Positions 26,025-33,798 of a stretch of DNA of 51,801 bases are shown in pieces. A model generated the notes under the pieces. The model saw nothing but the letters and a program-made list of their open reading frames with translations, did not search any database and was not told the DNA's origin. A program made the translations under genes and the position numbers. Numbering within the stretch: position 1 is the first letter of the stretch; each line of letters begins with the position of its first letter. The stretch is from a virus: positions 1 to 51,801 of IMG/VR virus record IMGVR_UViG_3300044591_002313. One strand, 5' to 3'.

Positions 26025-26660
26025 ATATTTATTAATCCATCCTTTATACATTTGTATTTTGATGTGTCCTGAAATATCTCCAAAACCGCTGTCACTCTTA
26101 CCATCTGATGACTTGACATATTTATTAATTCCAACAAGTTTATTGTCGATATAAACTGGACCACCACTATCTCCTATTGTCGGTATAAATTCTAGTTCTA
26201 CTCCAGCAGAATCCATCAAGCATTCAAAATAGTAATCTGTTTCCCAGACTATAACATTTTTACCAGCTCTTTTTATTAGATCTACATTGCCTCTTTTTTT
26301 AGATGCTGGATCATACTTTACTCCGTATCCTCCTATGGAACATATCTTGCCAATCAATGCAGCATTTTCATAAAATTCTATAACAGGAACATCTATGCTA
26401 TTTTTAATTTTTATTAAAGCTAAATCTTCTTTTTTGTGAAATATAACATTATCAATATTTAATAATTGATTATTATAGAATATATTAAATTTTTCATACT
26501 CTATAGCATGTTTAATAGTTAAAATAGTGTTATTGTTAATAATAGTTCCACTACAAAATTTTTTGCCTACAATGATTTTTGCAATTTGCATATTTTCGGC
26601 ATAAGCTATGTATCTACTATCATCAAAACTTGGATGCATAGATCCGCCAAAATTTGTCAT
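26016..26660 (-). CDS. Trypsin-like serine protease, no signal peptide
   Basis: I start at the ATG at 26658-26660 (ATGA overlap with the actin-like stop). The 214-residue protein has the chymotrypsin triad His51 (CSGTIINNNTILTIKHA), Asp79 (KKEDLALIKI) and Ser165 (IGDSGGPVY). No signal peptide is seen, unlike its relative at 28922, so it may act in the cytoplasm. Both share an IDPDIDDSKY-like N-terminal phrase (SFDDSRYIAYAEN), so they are probably paralogues. Confidence 0.85.
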   Translation of the reverse strand: MTNFGGSMHPSFDDSRYIAYAENMQIAKIIVGKKFCSGTIINNNTILTIKHAIEYEKFNIFYNNQLLNIDNVIFHKKEDLALIKIKNSIDVPVIEFYENAALIGKICSIGGYGVKYDPASKKRGNVDLIKRAGKNVIVWETDYYFECLMDSAGVELEFIPTIGDSGGPVYIDNKLVGINKYVKSSDGKSDSGFGDISGHIKIQMYKGWINKYLV

Positions 26661-27676
26661 AGTATTTTTGCTGCGATATAGCAACCACGAGCAACTGCAT
26701 GTAGTGGATCTTTAGCTCTTGAAACACTATTAATTTTAACTGGGAAATTATTTTCTAAAAGTTTTTGAGCAAAGACTTCTTGAAAACCCTCTGCTTTAGA
26801 GGTTCCTCCCCCAAAAACAATATCTAATGGTTTTTTAAATTTAGGTAATAATTTATGCTCACTGATAGCCACAGCAAGATATTTAGTTGTATAATCTATT
26901 AATCTCTCATAATAAGCGGAAACCGCAGAAAGAATAGGATTATCATTAGGTTTTCCTATAGTAAAATTACCAGCTTCTTTTTCTGCTTGAACTACAGCAT
27001 CGGTCTCTCCGGTAGCAGCAGCTGCCATTCTATCAACCCAATCTCCAGACTTAGTAGTTGAGAATGTTGAAATTGGCTCACCATTTAACATGATACACGT
27101 ATTGACCATACCAGCTCCCCATGATAATCCGATACCAGTATATCCGCTATCTCCTAATTCAGAATAGCATAAAGCCTCAGCTTCATTAATAGCTCTAACA
27201 TGTTTATATCCTAAATTTTTTAAGATAGTATTAATTACATCTTCATGGTATCCTACATCGAAATCTTCATCATTTTGATCTATTGGTTGGGAAGGTATGC
27301 AATACACTATTTTTTCATCATTATATGATTCCCTACCCACAACCTGTTTAATAATAAATGCTAATATTTTTTTAGCATCTTTTTCTTTGGCCGAGATGAT
27401 ACCTTTATGCATTGGTCTATTCGCAGATTCATTCTTTTCTAACGCTTTATCTATAGCGTCTTGTCCTAACAGAATGAAAGACCCGTCGGAGTCTTTTACA
27501 AATGTTTTTCCGGCAAGGCCTTTTTCCATCATATTTTGCATGATGATGTTTGTTGGTTTCACTATATAAAAAGCGTCTCTAAAATCTACATAAGTCATAA
27601 AAGTATAATTATCATCATTAACTGGCTGCGTAGCCATTACAATAAATGATGTTCCGACATCTAAACCTTTAGCCAT
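26657..27676 (-). CDS. Actin/ParM-like ATPase
   Basis: From the ATG at 27674-27676 the 339-residue protein starts MAKGLDVGTSFIVMA, the phosphate-1 loop of actin-fold ATPases; the phosphate-2 region is IGLSWGAGMVNTCIM and the adenosine motif is IVFGGGTSKAEGF. The Asp that normally begins phosphate-2 (DxGxGT) is absent. ParM-like filaments segregate DNA and phage actins position DNA. Its place inside a protease operon is unusual. Confidence 0.75.
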   Translation of the reverse strand: MAKGLDVGTSFIVMATQPVNDDNYTFMTYVDFRDAFYIVKPTNIIMQNMMEKGLAGKTFVKDSDGSFILLGQDAIDKALEKNESANRPMHKGIISAKEKDAKKILAFIIKQVVGRESYNDEKIVYCIPSQPIDQNDEDFDVGYHEDVINTILKNLGYKHVRAINEAEALCYSELGDSGYTGIGLSWGAGMVNTCIMLNGEPISTFSTTKSGDWVDRMAAAATGETDAVVQAEKEAGNFTIGKPNDNPILSAVSAYYERLIDYTTKYLAVAISEHKLLPKFKKPLDIVFGGGTSKAEGFQEVFAQKLLENNFPVKINSVSRAKDPLHAVARGCYIAAKIL

Positions 27677-28007
27677 TACTGCCTCCATTATTTTTAAGTT
27701 GAGAAAGCTTATCTACAGCTTCCATAATATTGTCTTTATTAATGCTATTTGAACCCAAAGAATCAAACATTTTAGTAAAATCATTATTTATATCATTAAC
27801 TACAATTGTTCTAGAGTCTATTTCTATTTTTTTTATTTTTTCTTTAGTGTTATTAGACAACTCGCTAACCTTATGTTTCTCTTGACTATCATTATTATAT
27901 ATTGCTACAGTTTTATTATTATTAGCAAAAATTAGCCATGCTAATAAAAAACCAATAGCTACACAAAACATATGTGTCAAAACAATAATGCTAGTTTCAA
28001 TATTCAT
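27669..28007 (-). CDS. Membrane-anchored coiled-coil protein, 112 aa
   Basis: An N-terminal transmembrane segment (about residues 7-26, IVLTHMFCVAIGFLLAWLIF) is followed by a charged, helical region with a coiled-coil appearance. It overlaps the actin-like gene by 8 bases and the subtilisin by 4, so it could anchor the actin-like protein to the membrane. That is inference from gene order. Confidence 0.6.
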   Translation of the reverse strand: MNIETSIIVLTHMFCVAIGFLLAWLIFANNNKTVAIYNNDSQEKHKVSELSNNTKEKIKKIEIDSRTIVVNDINNDFTKMFDSLGSNSINKDNIMEAVDKLSQLKNNGGSNG

Positions 28008-28921
28008 AGTACGCTTGATATATTAATAATGCCATAGCCTTGATATTTTTTAGCAGCATATGACTGATTTGTTAATTTAATAGAATGATCTTTAAAAATA
28101 TTTATATAGTCGTCTATTGTTTCTGGAACTTTTTTATTCATCTTTCTACTATACGATAAAACTAAAGCAGCACAACCGACAGCAAATGGATTACTCATGC
28201 TTGTGCCACTCATTAATGCATACCTGTTACCAGGAATACATCCCAAAATATTATTGCCCGGAGCGAGAAAGTCTAGAGAGTCACCACTGCATGTAAAATC
28301 TGTTCGATTTAAATCCTCATCTATTGCTCCAATAGCAATTGTATTATCGTATTTAGCAGGATACATTATATCTGTTCCTGGGCCAGAATTTCCGGCAGCA
28401 CAAAAAATTATGCTTCCTTTACCTGTCGCATAATTAATAGCATCTTCTATTGGTCTGGATTGGTATGGAGAACCAAGACTCATCGTTATAAAGTCAGCTT
28501 TTTGATCTGCTGCCCATCGTATCCCATCAGCAACATCTCTCATATCTCCGCTTCCATCGTCTCCCAAACTCTTAATTGGTAAAATTTTTGCTTTTGGCGC
28601 TACACCAACCATGCCAGTTCCATTATTACACGCTGCTATAGTAGACGATACGTGCGTTCCGTGACCAGCAACGTCGATAGGAATTGAATTACCGTCAACA
28701 AAATTTTTGCCAACTAGAACGTTGCTTTTTAGATCTTCATGATTAACATCACACCCAGTGTCTACTACCGCTACAACAACTCCGTCCCCTTCGCTTTTAG
28801 ACCACAGATTAGGAATGGAAAATTTTTGCAATTCCCATCCATAAATTTGTGGAGAATGAGTACTCATTGAGTTAAGATCTTCTTGTATATATGGCAATAA
28901 TTTTATTTTGCGTTTAAACAT
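28004..28921 (-). CDS. Subtilisin-like serine protease (intracellular subtilisin type)
   Basis: The subtilase triad is complete: Asp54 (AVVDTGCD), His87 (GHGTHV) and Ser241 (SGTSMSNP), with oxyanion Asn178 (AAGNSG). There is no signal peptide or large prodomain. The N-terminus has KLLPYIQ, like the short LIPY inhibitory extension of Bacillus intracellular subtilisins. The 305-residue length fits that class. It probably degrades host or phage proteins in the cytoplasm after self-activation. Confidence 0.9.
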   Translation of the reverse strand: MFKRKIKLLPYIQEDLNSMSTHSPQIYGWELQKFSIPNLWSKSEGDGVVVAVVDTGCDVNHEDLKSNVLVGKNFVDGNSIPIDVAGHGTHVSSTIAACNNGTGMVGVAPKAKILPIKSLGDDGSGDMRDVADGIRWAADQKADFITMSLGSPYQSRPIEDAINYATGKGSIIFCAAGNSGPGTDIMYPAKYDNTIAIGAIDEDLNRTDFTCSGDSLDFLAPGNNILGCIPGNRYALMSGTSMSNPFAVGCAALVLSYSRKMNKKVPETIDDYINIFKDHSIKLTNQSYAAKKYQGYGIINISSVL

Positions 28922-29677
28922 CTATTTTCTTTCTGTTTGTAAAAATTTTTTGTTAGTATTTATCCATTCTATATGATCGCTAATTCTAGTATGTGCGCTC
29001 GTTTGATTTAGCCCAGATTTGGTTGCTGATATGTATGAATGTATACCAGCTAATTTGTTTCCTATAAATAAACCGCCACCACTGTCTCCAGGAGATATAA
29101 AAAATTCTAGTTCTGTTTTATTAATTGATCTAGAAGGAGTGCAGACTAATACTCCTAATTCTATTTCGTCAATCTTATTAGAACCGGCTCTCATAATTCC
29201 ATCAAGCTTGATTGGACCCGTATCGAATGTGCCAGTTTTACCAAAACCAGCCATACAGCAAATCTTACTGTTTTCATCTTTTTGATTGTAAAGTTCAGGA
29301 TACCACTTTAATCCTATAGAATTTTCAGTTTTACATATTGCTATATCATTATATCCTAAAGTTGAAGATTCAAATAGTTTATGTATTACCATATCAGAAA
29401 TATGTAATTTTTTATTGTTTATATGAATATGCGCTGATTTAGAAACAGATGCCACATGAGCAGCAGTTAGAATTATATTATCGTCTATTGCTACACACGA
29501 TGCTGAATATGGTTCTTGGTCTGTTGTTGTTCCAATAATTTTACCTATATAAACAAAATCTTTGGCATATTCTACGTATTTAGAATCGTCAATATCTGGA
29601 TCAATAGTCCCAGACACAAGATTTTGATTACAATGTAATAATAACACAAGTATTAAAAAATATTTGATATATTTCAT
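28922..29677 (-). CDS. Exported trypsin-like serine protease
   Basis: I choose the ATG at 29675-29677, which has GGAG upstream and gives a proper signal peptide (MKYIKYFLILVLLLHC). The 251-residue protein has the triad His74 (ILTAAHV), Asp111 (LGYNDIAIC) and Ser199 (SPGDSGGGLF). It should work in the periplasm or outside the cell. It is the secreted counterpart of the protease at 26016. Confidence 0.88.
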   Translation of the reverse strand: MKYIKYFLILVLLLHCNQNLVSGTIDPDIDDSKYVEYAKDFVYIGKIIGTTTDQEPYSASCVAIDDNIILTAAHVASVSKSAHIHINNKKLHISDMVIHKLFESSTLGYNDIAICKTENSIGLKWYPELYNQKDENSKICCMAGFGKTGTFDTGPIKLDGIMRAGSNKIDEIELGVLVCTPSRSINKTELEFFISPGDSGGGLFIGNKLAGIHSYISATKSGLNQTSAHTRISDHIEWINTNKKFLQTERK

Positions 29678-29718
29678 ATTTTGTTCTCCACAATATAATT
29701 GTACCCCATTTAAATATA

Positions 29719-30576
29719 TCAATCTACAAAAATACCTTCAAATTCATCCATTAAAAATCTTCTTAGATCGCTAGTATCCGAATGATTTCTTAAATGCATT
29801 AATAATTCGTCTTGAGCTTTAGAAGGGAAAGTCTCATGTCCTTCAAAAAAAATTTTTTCAGATTTGATCAAAAAATATTTAATAGCATGTTTAAACTGTG
29901 CATTTTTCATCCAATAATCAACATCATGATCCTTAACAGCCATAGCCAATGCTGTGCAATATATACTAAACTCCAACGCTCCTGAAACACTATCGGCTTT
30001 TTGCGTTTCTATTTTTCCATTAATATGATCATCAACTGCGCATTCAGCACCAGCAATATATGCCGACCACTCATCGATAGGATAAGTAGGGGTATCATTC
30101 CAATCTGCTAACTGTTTCTCAAAATATAATTCAAATCTATATCCTCTTACTGTCTTTGGTATATATGAAATAATATGTTTCATTGTTATATTTGGTTCTT
30201 CTATCAGAATACCTTTACCAGAGCCAGCATAAAAACCATTAAATTTCTTTTTAGAAGTTTTAGTATAATGATTCCTTAATACATTATTAATACCATGAAC
30301 TGTCTCATGGGCATTTGTACTTCTTCCGTGATGATCTCCAAATGGCTCTGTAATAGAATGTGATAAAATTTCATCATATATCAATAATTGTTTTTGTTCT
30401 CTATATTTTGGAATATCTATTAATTTTAACCCTACAGATATTACTCTTTCTCCTGGGCCAGAGAACTCTTTGACTACTACGTACCTATATGGTAACCTAT
30501 GATGTATACCATAAGCATATGCTGTAGAAAAATTTATAAGAGTAAAAAATATAAGAAGATATTTATTTATTTTCAT
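29719..30576 (-). CDS. Exported zinc metalloprotease candidate (HExxH)
   Basis: A signal peptide (LLIFFTLINFSTAYA) precedes a 260-residue domain with NAHETVHGINN: His90, Glu91 and His94 form HExxH. A later PIDEWSAYIAGAECA could supply the third zinc ligand (Glu169 or Glu178). I do not recognise the family, so this is a prediction from the motif and secretion signal. It overlaps the thioredoxin gene by 14 bases. Confidence 0.65.
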   Translation of the reverse strand: MKINKYLLIFFTLINFSTAYAYGIHHRLPYRYVVVKEFSGPGERVISVGLKLIDIPKYREQKQLLIYDEILSHSITEPFGDHHGRSTNAHETVHGINNVLRNHYTKTSKKKFNGFYAGSGKGILIEEPNITMKHIISYIPKTVRGYRFELYFEKQLADWNDTPTYPIDEWSAYIAGAECAVDDHINGKIETQKADSVSGALEFSIYCTALAMAVKDHDVDYWMKNAQFKHAIKYFLIKSEKIFFEGHETFPSKAQDELLMHLRNHSDTSDLRRFLMDEFEGIFVD

Positions 30577-31015
30577 TTAGCCATTTTTCATATGTCTTAG
30601 GATTATATCCAGCTTTTCTAATGATTTCTTTAGCGTTTTTGTCTAATATAACTGATGTTGGTAAGCCAGAAATATCATACTTTTTAACTAAATTTGAGTT
30701 ATGATCTGTTGGAATTAAACATACAATGAAAGATTTCAGAGCATTGATCTTAAAAATATTTTTCTTCAAATCTTTGCAATGAGGGCACCAGTCTGCACCA
30801 AAAATTAAAACTATTTTTTTGTTATGTAATTTGGCTAATTCAATAACTTTGTTATACTCATCGTCGTAGATATAATCTTCTAAGGGAGCAACTACGGGTA
30901 CAACTGGCTTATTGGGAGCAGGAATAACTGGCTTTTCTACTTCTTGAGAACGCATCCCTATAACTATGAGTATTCCTGCCAATATTAAAAGCATATAATC
31001 AAACATTTTTTTCAT
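30563..31015 (-). CDS. Membrane-anchored thioredoxin-fold protein
   Basis: An N-terminal anchor (about residues 7-21) and a proline-rich linker lead into a thioredoxin domain with IFGADWCPHC (Cys77, Cys80) and the cis-proline loop GLPTS (Pro119). The orientation places the domain in the periplasm. CPHC is DsbA-like and suits disulfide chemistry on exported proteins, such as the exported proteases downstream that contain cysteines. Confidence 0.85.
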   Translation of the reverse strand: MKKMFDYMLLILAGILIVIGMRSQEVEKPVIPAPNKPVVPVVAPLEDYIYDDEYNKVIELAKLHNKKIVLIFGADWCPHCKDLKKNIFKINALKSFIVCLIPTDHNSNLVKKYDISGLPTSVILDKNAKEIIRKAGYNPKTYEKWLNENK

Positions 31016-31062
31016 GACTAATCTCCTATATTGTTAGTCATTAATAAATTATACTGATCTAT

Positions 31063-31073
31063 AATAATACACC
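31063..31073 (-). promoter_or_regulatory. GGTGTAT element upstream of the protease operon
   Basis: The minus strand reads GGTGTATTATT, 48 bases before the thioredoxin start at 31015 and just after the structured stretch at 31076-31203. It would drive the thioredoxin-metalloprotease-trypsin-subtilisin-actin operon. Confidence 0.45.
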
Positions 31074-31075
31074 AG

Positions 31076-31203
31076 TAGCCCAAAGAAAAGGCCAATACTG
31101 GGCTAAACCGCCAGACGCCATAAAAAGATACGTGGCGTTTTAAACAGAGCCTCACGCTCTACGCAAAGAGCCGTATGAAGGGTTTAGCAGGACATCAGTC
31201 CTG
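31076..31203. ncRNA. Candidate structured non-coding RNA, strand uncertain
   Basis: This 128-base stretch, more GC-rich than its surroundings, has several perfect stems: 31076-31082 with 31099-31105 (7 bp), 31102-31109 with 31181-31188 (8 bp, closing), 31115-31120 with 31133-31138 (6 bp), 31146-31150 with 31156-31160 (5 bp), and 31188-31193 with 31198-31203 (6 bp). The first two share bases and exclude each other, as in a switch. It may be a leader, terminator or free RNA. I match it to no known family. Confidence 0.4.
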
Positions 31204-31383
31204 ATCGGATGGCATGATCACTGCCAACAAGAGATAAATCCAAAATAAAAGACTGCCAGTAAACAAAGTGCCAATCACAGTGGCGAATCTAACAAAAGTT
31301 ATATCTATGCCTGTTGAGTTGGATATTCCACAACAAACACCAAAAATCATTTTATTTTTGCTACATTTTTTAAGCGATGTCAT
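31195..31383 (-). CDS. PspC-domain membrane protein
   Basis: The 62-residue protein is nearly a bare PspC domain: KKCSKNKMIFGVCCGISNSTG, DITFVRFATVIGTLF and a C-terminal YLLLAVIMPSD. PspC proteins sit in the inner membrane and sense or support membrane integrity. The stop lies within the hairpin 31188-31203. Overlaps the upstream coiled-coil gene by one base. Confidence 0.8.
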   Translation of the reverse strand: MTSLKKCSKNKMIFGVCCGISNSTGIDITFVRFATVIGTLFTGSLLFWIYLLLAVIMPSDQD

Positions 31384-31598
31384 TATAGACCCACCGTTTC
31401 AGATACATTATTTTCCGATGCATATGAGTTCCAAGATTCTTCATGACATAATTCAGAAAAGGCTTCTGCTAGTCTATTATTTTCTTGTTCTAAAGATATG
31501 ATAATATCCCTTGCCTTATCCAATGCCTGACTAAGATGTTTTACCTTGTTGACCAGTTCATCACCAATGTACTCATACATTTTATTTTTTACGTGCAT
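31383..31598 (-). CDS. Coiled-coil small protein, 71 aa
   Basis: A helical protein with heptad pattern in VKHLSQALDKARDIIISLEQENNRLAEAF and an acidic C-terminus. Overlaps the PspC start by one base and has a GTGTAT element 45 bases before its start. Function unknown. Confidence 0.55.
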   Translation of the reverse strand: MHVKNKMYEYIGDELVNKVKHLSQALDKARDIIISLEQENNRLAEAFSELCHEESWNSYASENNVSETVGL

Positions 31599-31642
31599 TT
31601 TTTGCTCCCTTAGTAAGAGACAATATTATCACATCAGCAATA

Positions 31643-31653
31643 TATTATACACT
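31643..31653 (-). promoter_or_regulatory. AGTGTAT element before the coiled-coil gene
   Basis: The minus strand reads AGTGTATAATA, 45 bases before the start at 31598 and touching the stop of the gene at 31652. It belongs to the GGTGTAT set. Confidence 0.35.
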
Positions 31654-31942
31654 ATAAATCTATATGATCTAAGAATTTCTTAAGATCTCTTAACTGCTTA
31701 TTCTCCATCATCATCTGGTCGCTAAATGCCTTACCTGTCATAATGACTCTCCAGCAATATCTAAGTCTCTGATAAACTGACATTTTTGCACCAAGACTTG
31801 TTGGACAATAGTAATATATGCATAGATCTGCTATCTCTACGGATTTGTCATATTCGATATATAAAACCTCTGACTGACAACTACATGATAAAAAACAATG
31901 CAATACATCACCGTCTTTGCCGAATCTGGTCATATCACTCAT
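31652..31942 (-). CDS. Conserved phage protein, 96 aa
   Basis: The C-terminal half, RLRYCWRVIMTGKAFSDQ and then LKKFLDHI, is a pattern I recall from many small uncharacterised phage proteins. The N-terminal half has CFLSCSCQSE, so cysteine-mediated metal binding is possible. Function is unknown. Confidence 0.6.
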   Translation of the reverse strand: MSDMTRFGKDGDVLHCFLSCSCQSEVLYIEYDKSVEIADLCIYYYCPTSLGAKMSVYQRLRYCWRVIMTGKAFSDQMMMENKQLRDLKKFLDHIDL

Positions 31943-32002
31943 TTATATTGCCTTTAAGGGTTTTCATTTTAAGCTGTTGATCATATTAAAATACTAAGTC
32001 TT

Positions 32003-32899
32003 TTAAAGATCCCCTATAATCCTTCCCTTCGGAGTTCTAACAACGTATCCCATTCTTAGCAGAAATGGCTCGATACTATTTTCTATAGTTTCAACAGCAA
32101 TGCCTGTTAGTGATGATATACTCTTAAGACCTAGTGGGGACATTTTATGCTTTTTCAGTACTTCTAAATACATTCTATCATACATATCCAATCCCTTACC
32201 GTCGATTCCCTGGTTCATAAAAACCTCATTAACAGAGATGTCCTCTGCATTATTGTGGTAAGAGACAAAACTTTTATACCATTGTAGCCTAGCGTTTAGG
32301 ATTCTGGGAGTACCTTTGCTTCTTTGTGCAATTTCTAATAGCTCTTGCTCAGAAAGATTTAGTCCGAGCTTTTTTGCGTTCGACTCTGCCAGTTTAGCTA
32401 AGTCTTTAGTAGAGTAAAACGACAGATGCTCTTTAATTGAGAACCTATCATAGAATGGTTGGCTAAGGCTTCCTCCACTAGTTGTTGCTCCAATTAAAGT
32501 AAATACAGGAATATCTATTTGTTCTGGTTTGCTTTCTAGCACCAGATTCAGAACAAAATCTTCCATAACAGGATACAAAAATTCTTCTACCAATTTAGGC
32601 AGTCTATGGATTTCGTCTATAAATAGTACTGCTCTTGGAGCTATTCCCATCAGATACGGTAAAATATTTTTGACACTGCGAATGTTAGCGGCATTTAAAG
32701 TATGTAAATTAACACCTAGTTCATTTGCAATGGCACTTGCAATGGTAGTTTTTCCAAGACCGGGAGGCCCATCAATGAGAATATGTGGCATAGCAGTTTC
32801 GCTTGCTTTACATCCACTAACTACAATATTGAGTCTTGTTACAACATCTTGTTGTCCAATAATATCTCCAAATGATGTTGGTCTAATTGCATTACTCAT
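32003..32899 (-). CDS. ruvB: RuvB-like Holliday-junction branch-migration ATPase
   Basis: I start at the ATG at 32897-32899; an in-frame ATG nine bases earlier lies too close to the GGAG site. The 298-residue protein has all RuvB marks: RPTSFGDIIGQ, Walker A GPPGLGKTT (44-52), Walker B FIDEIH (93-98), GATTSGGSLSQPFYDRF and KGTPRILNARL, then the winged-helix region with MSPLGLKSIS and RTPKGRIIGDL. The usual final Arg of KGTPRIANR is altered. No RuvC is in the window. Confidence 0.9.
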   Translation of the reverse strand: MSNAIRPTSFGDIIGQQDVVTRLNIVVSGCKASETAMPHILIDGPPGLGKTTIASAIANELGVNLHTLNAANIRSVKNILPYLMGIAPRAVLFIDEIHRLPKLVEEFLYPVMEDFVLNLVLESKPEQIDIPVFTLIGATTSGGSLSQPFYDRFSIKEHLSFYSTKDLAKLAESNAKKLGLNLSEQELLEIAQRSKGTPRILNARLQWYKSFVSYHNNAEDISVNEVFMNQGIDGKGLDMYDRMYLEVLKKHKMSPLGLKSISSLTGIAVETIENSIEPFLLRMGYVVRTPKGRIIGDL

Positions 32900-33401
32900 T
32901 ATTTTCATTCTCCAAAGGTATATTACTCAAACAATGCTTAATAAAATCTGCATAGGTTGAATATGTTTTTTGTTTTTGATATGTATCGTAAATTAACTGT
33001 TTCGCTTCTGAGGAAGTAAATCCATAGCCCGTTAAAGCAGGCACACAGGCATTGAACAAATCTTGCGGCGGGTCTGCCATTATAACCGATGGCTCAGTAC
33101 TTGCAACCTCTTGATTAAATTCTGTTTTGGCTGACTCCATAGGCTCTGAGACTACCAGATTGATATCCGTAGAAATAGGCGTCTGCACTTTAATTTTTTG
33201 TTTGTATTTAAATTTTATATCATCTATTAATTTGGGCTTTAAAATACTGTTACATTCACAAACAATAATGAACCCTCTTGTACTTGCCTCTCTAAGAGAT
33301 ATCCAGTGATTGATATCGCAAGTCGGACACTTATATTGTAGATGTATATCTGTGTTTATCGGTTTAAGATTTTTTATCAGGCGAGTCTGTTTGGTTATCA
33401 T
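32892..33401 (-). CDS. Zinc-ribbon protein with RuvA-domain-III-like C-terminus
   Basis: I take the ATG at 33399-33401 as the start. Cys25, Cys28, Cys48 and Cys50 form an N-terminal zinc ribbon. A disordered middle follows, and residues about 113-161 (FNACVPALTGYGFTSSEAK ... DFIKHCLSNI) resemble RuvA domain III, the small helical domain that contacts RuvB. It lies immediately upstream of ruvB and overlaps it, so it probably recruits RuvB to DNA or to another partner. RuvA domains I and II are absent. Confidence 0.6.
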   Translation of the reverse strand: MITKQTRLIKNLKPINTDIHLQYKCPTCDINHWISLREASTRGFIIVCECNSILKPKLIDDIKFKYKQKIKVQTPISTDINLVVSEPMESAKTEFNQEVASTEPSVIMADPPQDLFNACVPALTGYGFTSSEAKQLIYDTYQKQKTYSTYADFIKHCLSNIPLENENNE

Positions 33402-33792
33402 TTTTTGTCCAAAAAATAAAGTCATCGGAATCTGAATCGTAAGCCGTCTCTAACACTCCTTTATTAACCAAATTATTAAGCATATTACTAACCATTCTAC
33501 TATTAAATGTTTCAATCATTTTCATATAGTTATTAGTAGAAACAAGATATCTAATTTTTTTGTTTTGTTTATGTTTCTGTTCCTTAATAAAGTCTTTAGA
33601 CATAAGTATACATTCTGCCTGGGATAAAACAGAGTCTAGTTCTTCTCTTTCTTCTTGTTGCAATAAAGAAATATCGTATTCGGTATCCAGTATGTCTTTT
33701 TTTGTTTCTGATCCAAAACTTTGGAATATTAATACTCTAGTATTTTCTATAAATTTATCTAAGTCATCTATAATAAATGTTTGATTAGCCAT
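33364..33792 (-). CDS. Hypothetical protein, 142 aa
   Basis: A helical acidic protein (IDDLDKFIENTRVLIF at the start). The C-terminal part has MVSNMLNNLVNKGVLETAYD, which resembles a winged-helix segment. It overlaps the zinc-ribbon gene by 38 bases. No clear family. It might work with RuvB. Confidence 0.55.
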   Translation of the reverse strand: MANQTFIIDDLDKFIENTRVLIFQSFGSETKKDILDTEYDISLLQQEEREELDSVLSQAECILMSKDFIKEQKHKQNKKIRYLVSTNNYMKMIETFNSRMVSNMLNNLVNKGVLETAYDSDSDDFIFWTKNDNQTDSPDKKS

Positions 33793-33798
33793 TTTGGG

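Noticed and set aside
31188-31203. Hammerhead ribozyme hint (CTGATG on the minus strand)
   Set aside because: The conserved CTGATGA ... GAAA core and the three-stem layout are absent; the bases form a simple 6-bp hairpin at the PspC stop codon.
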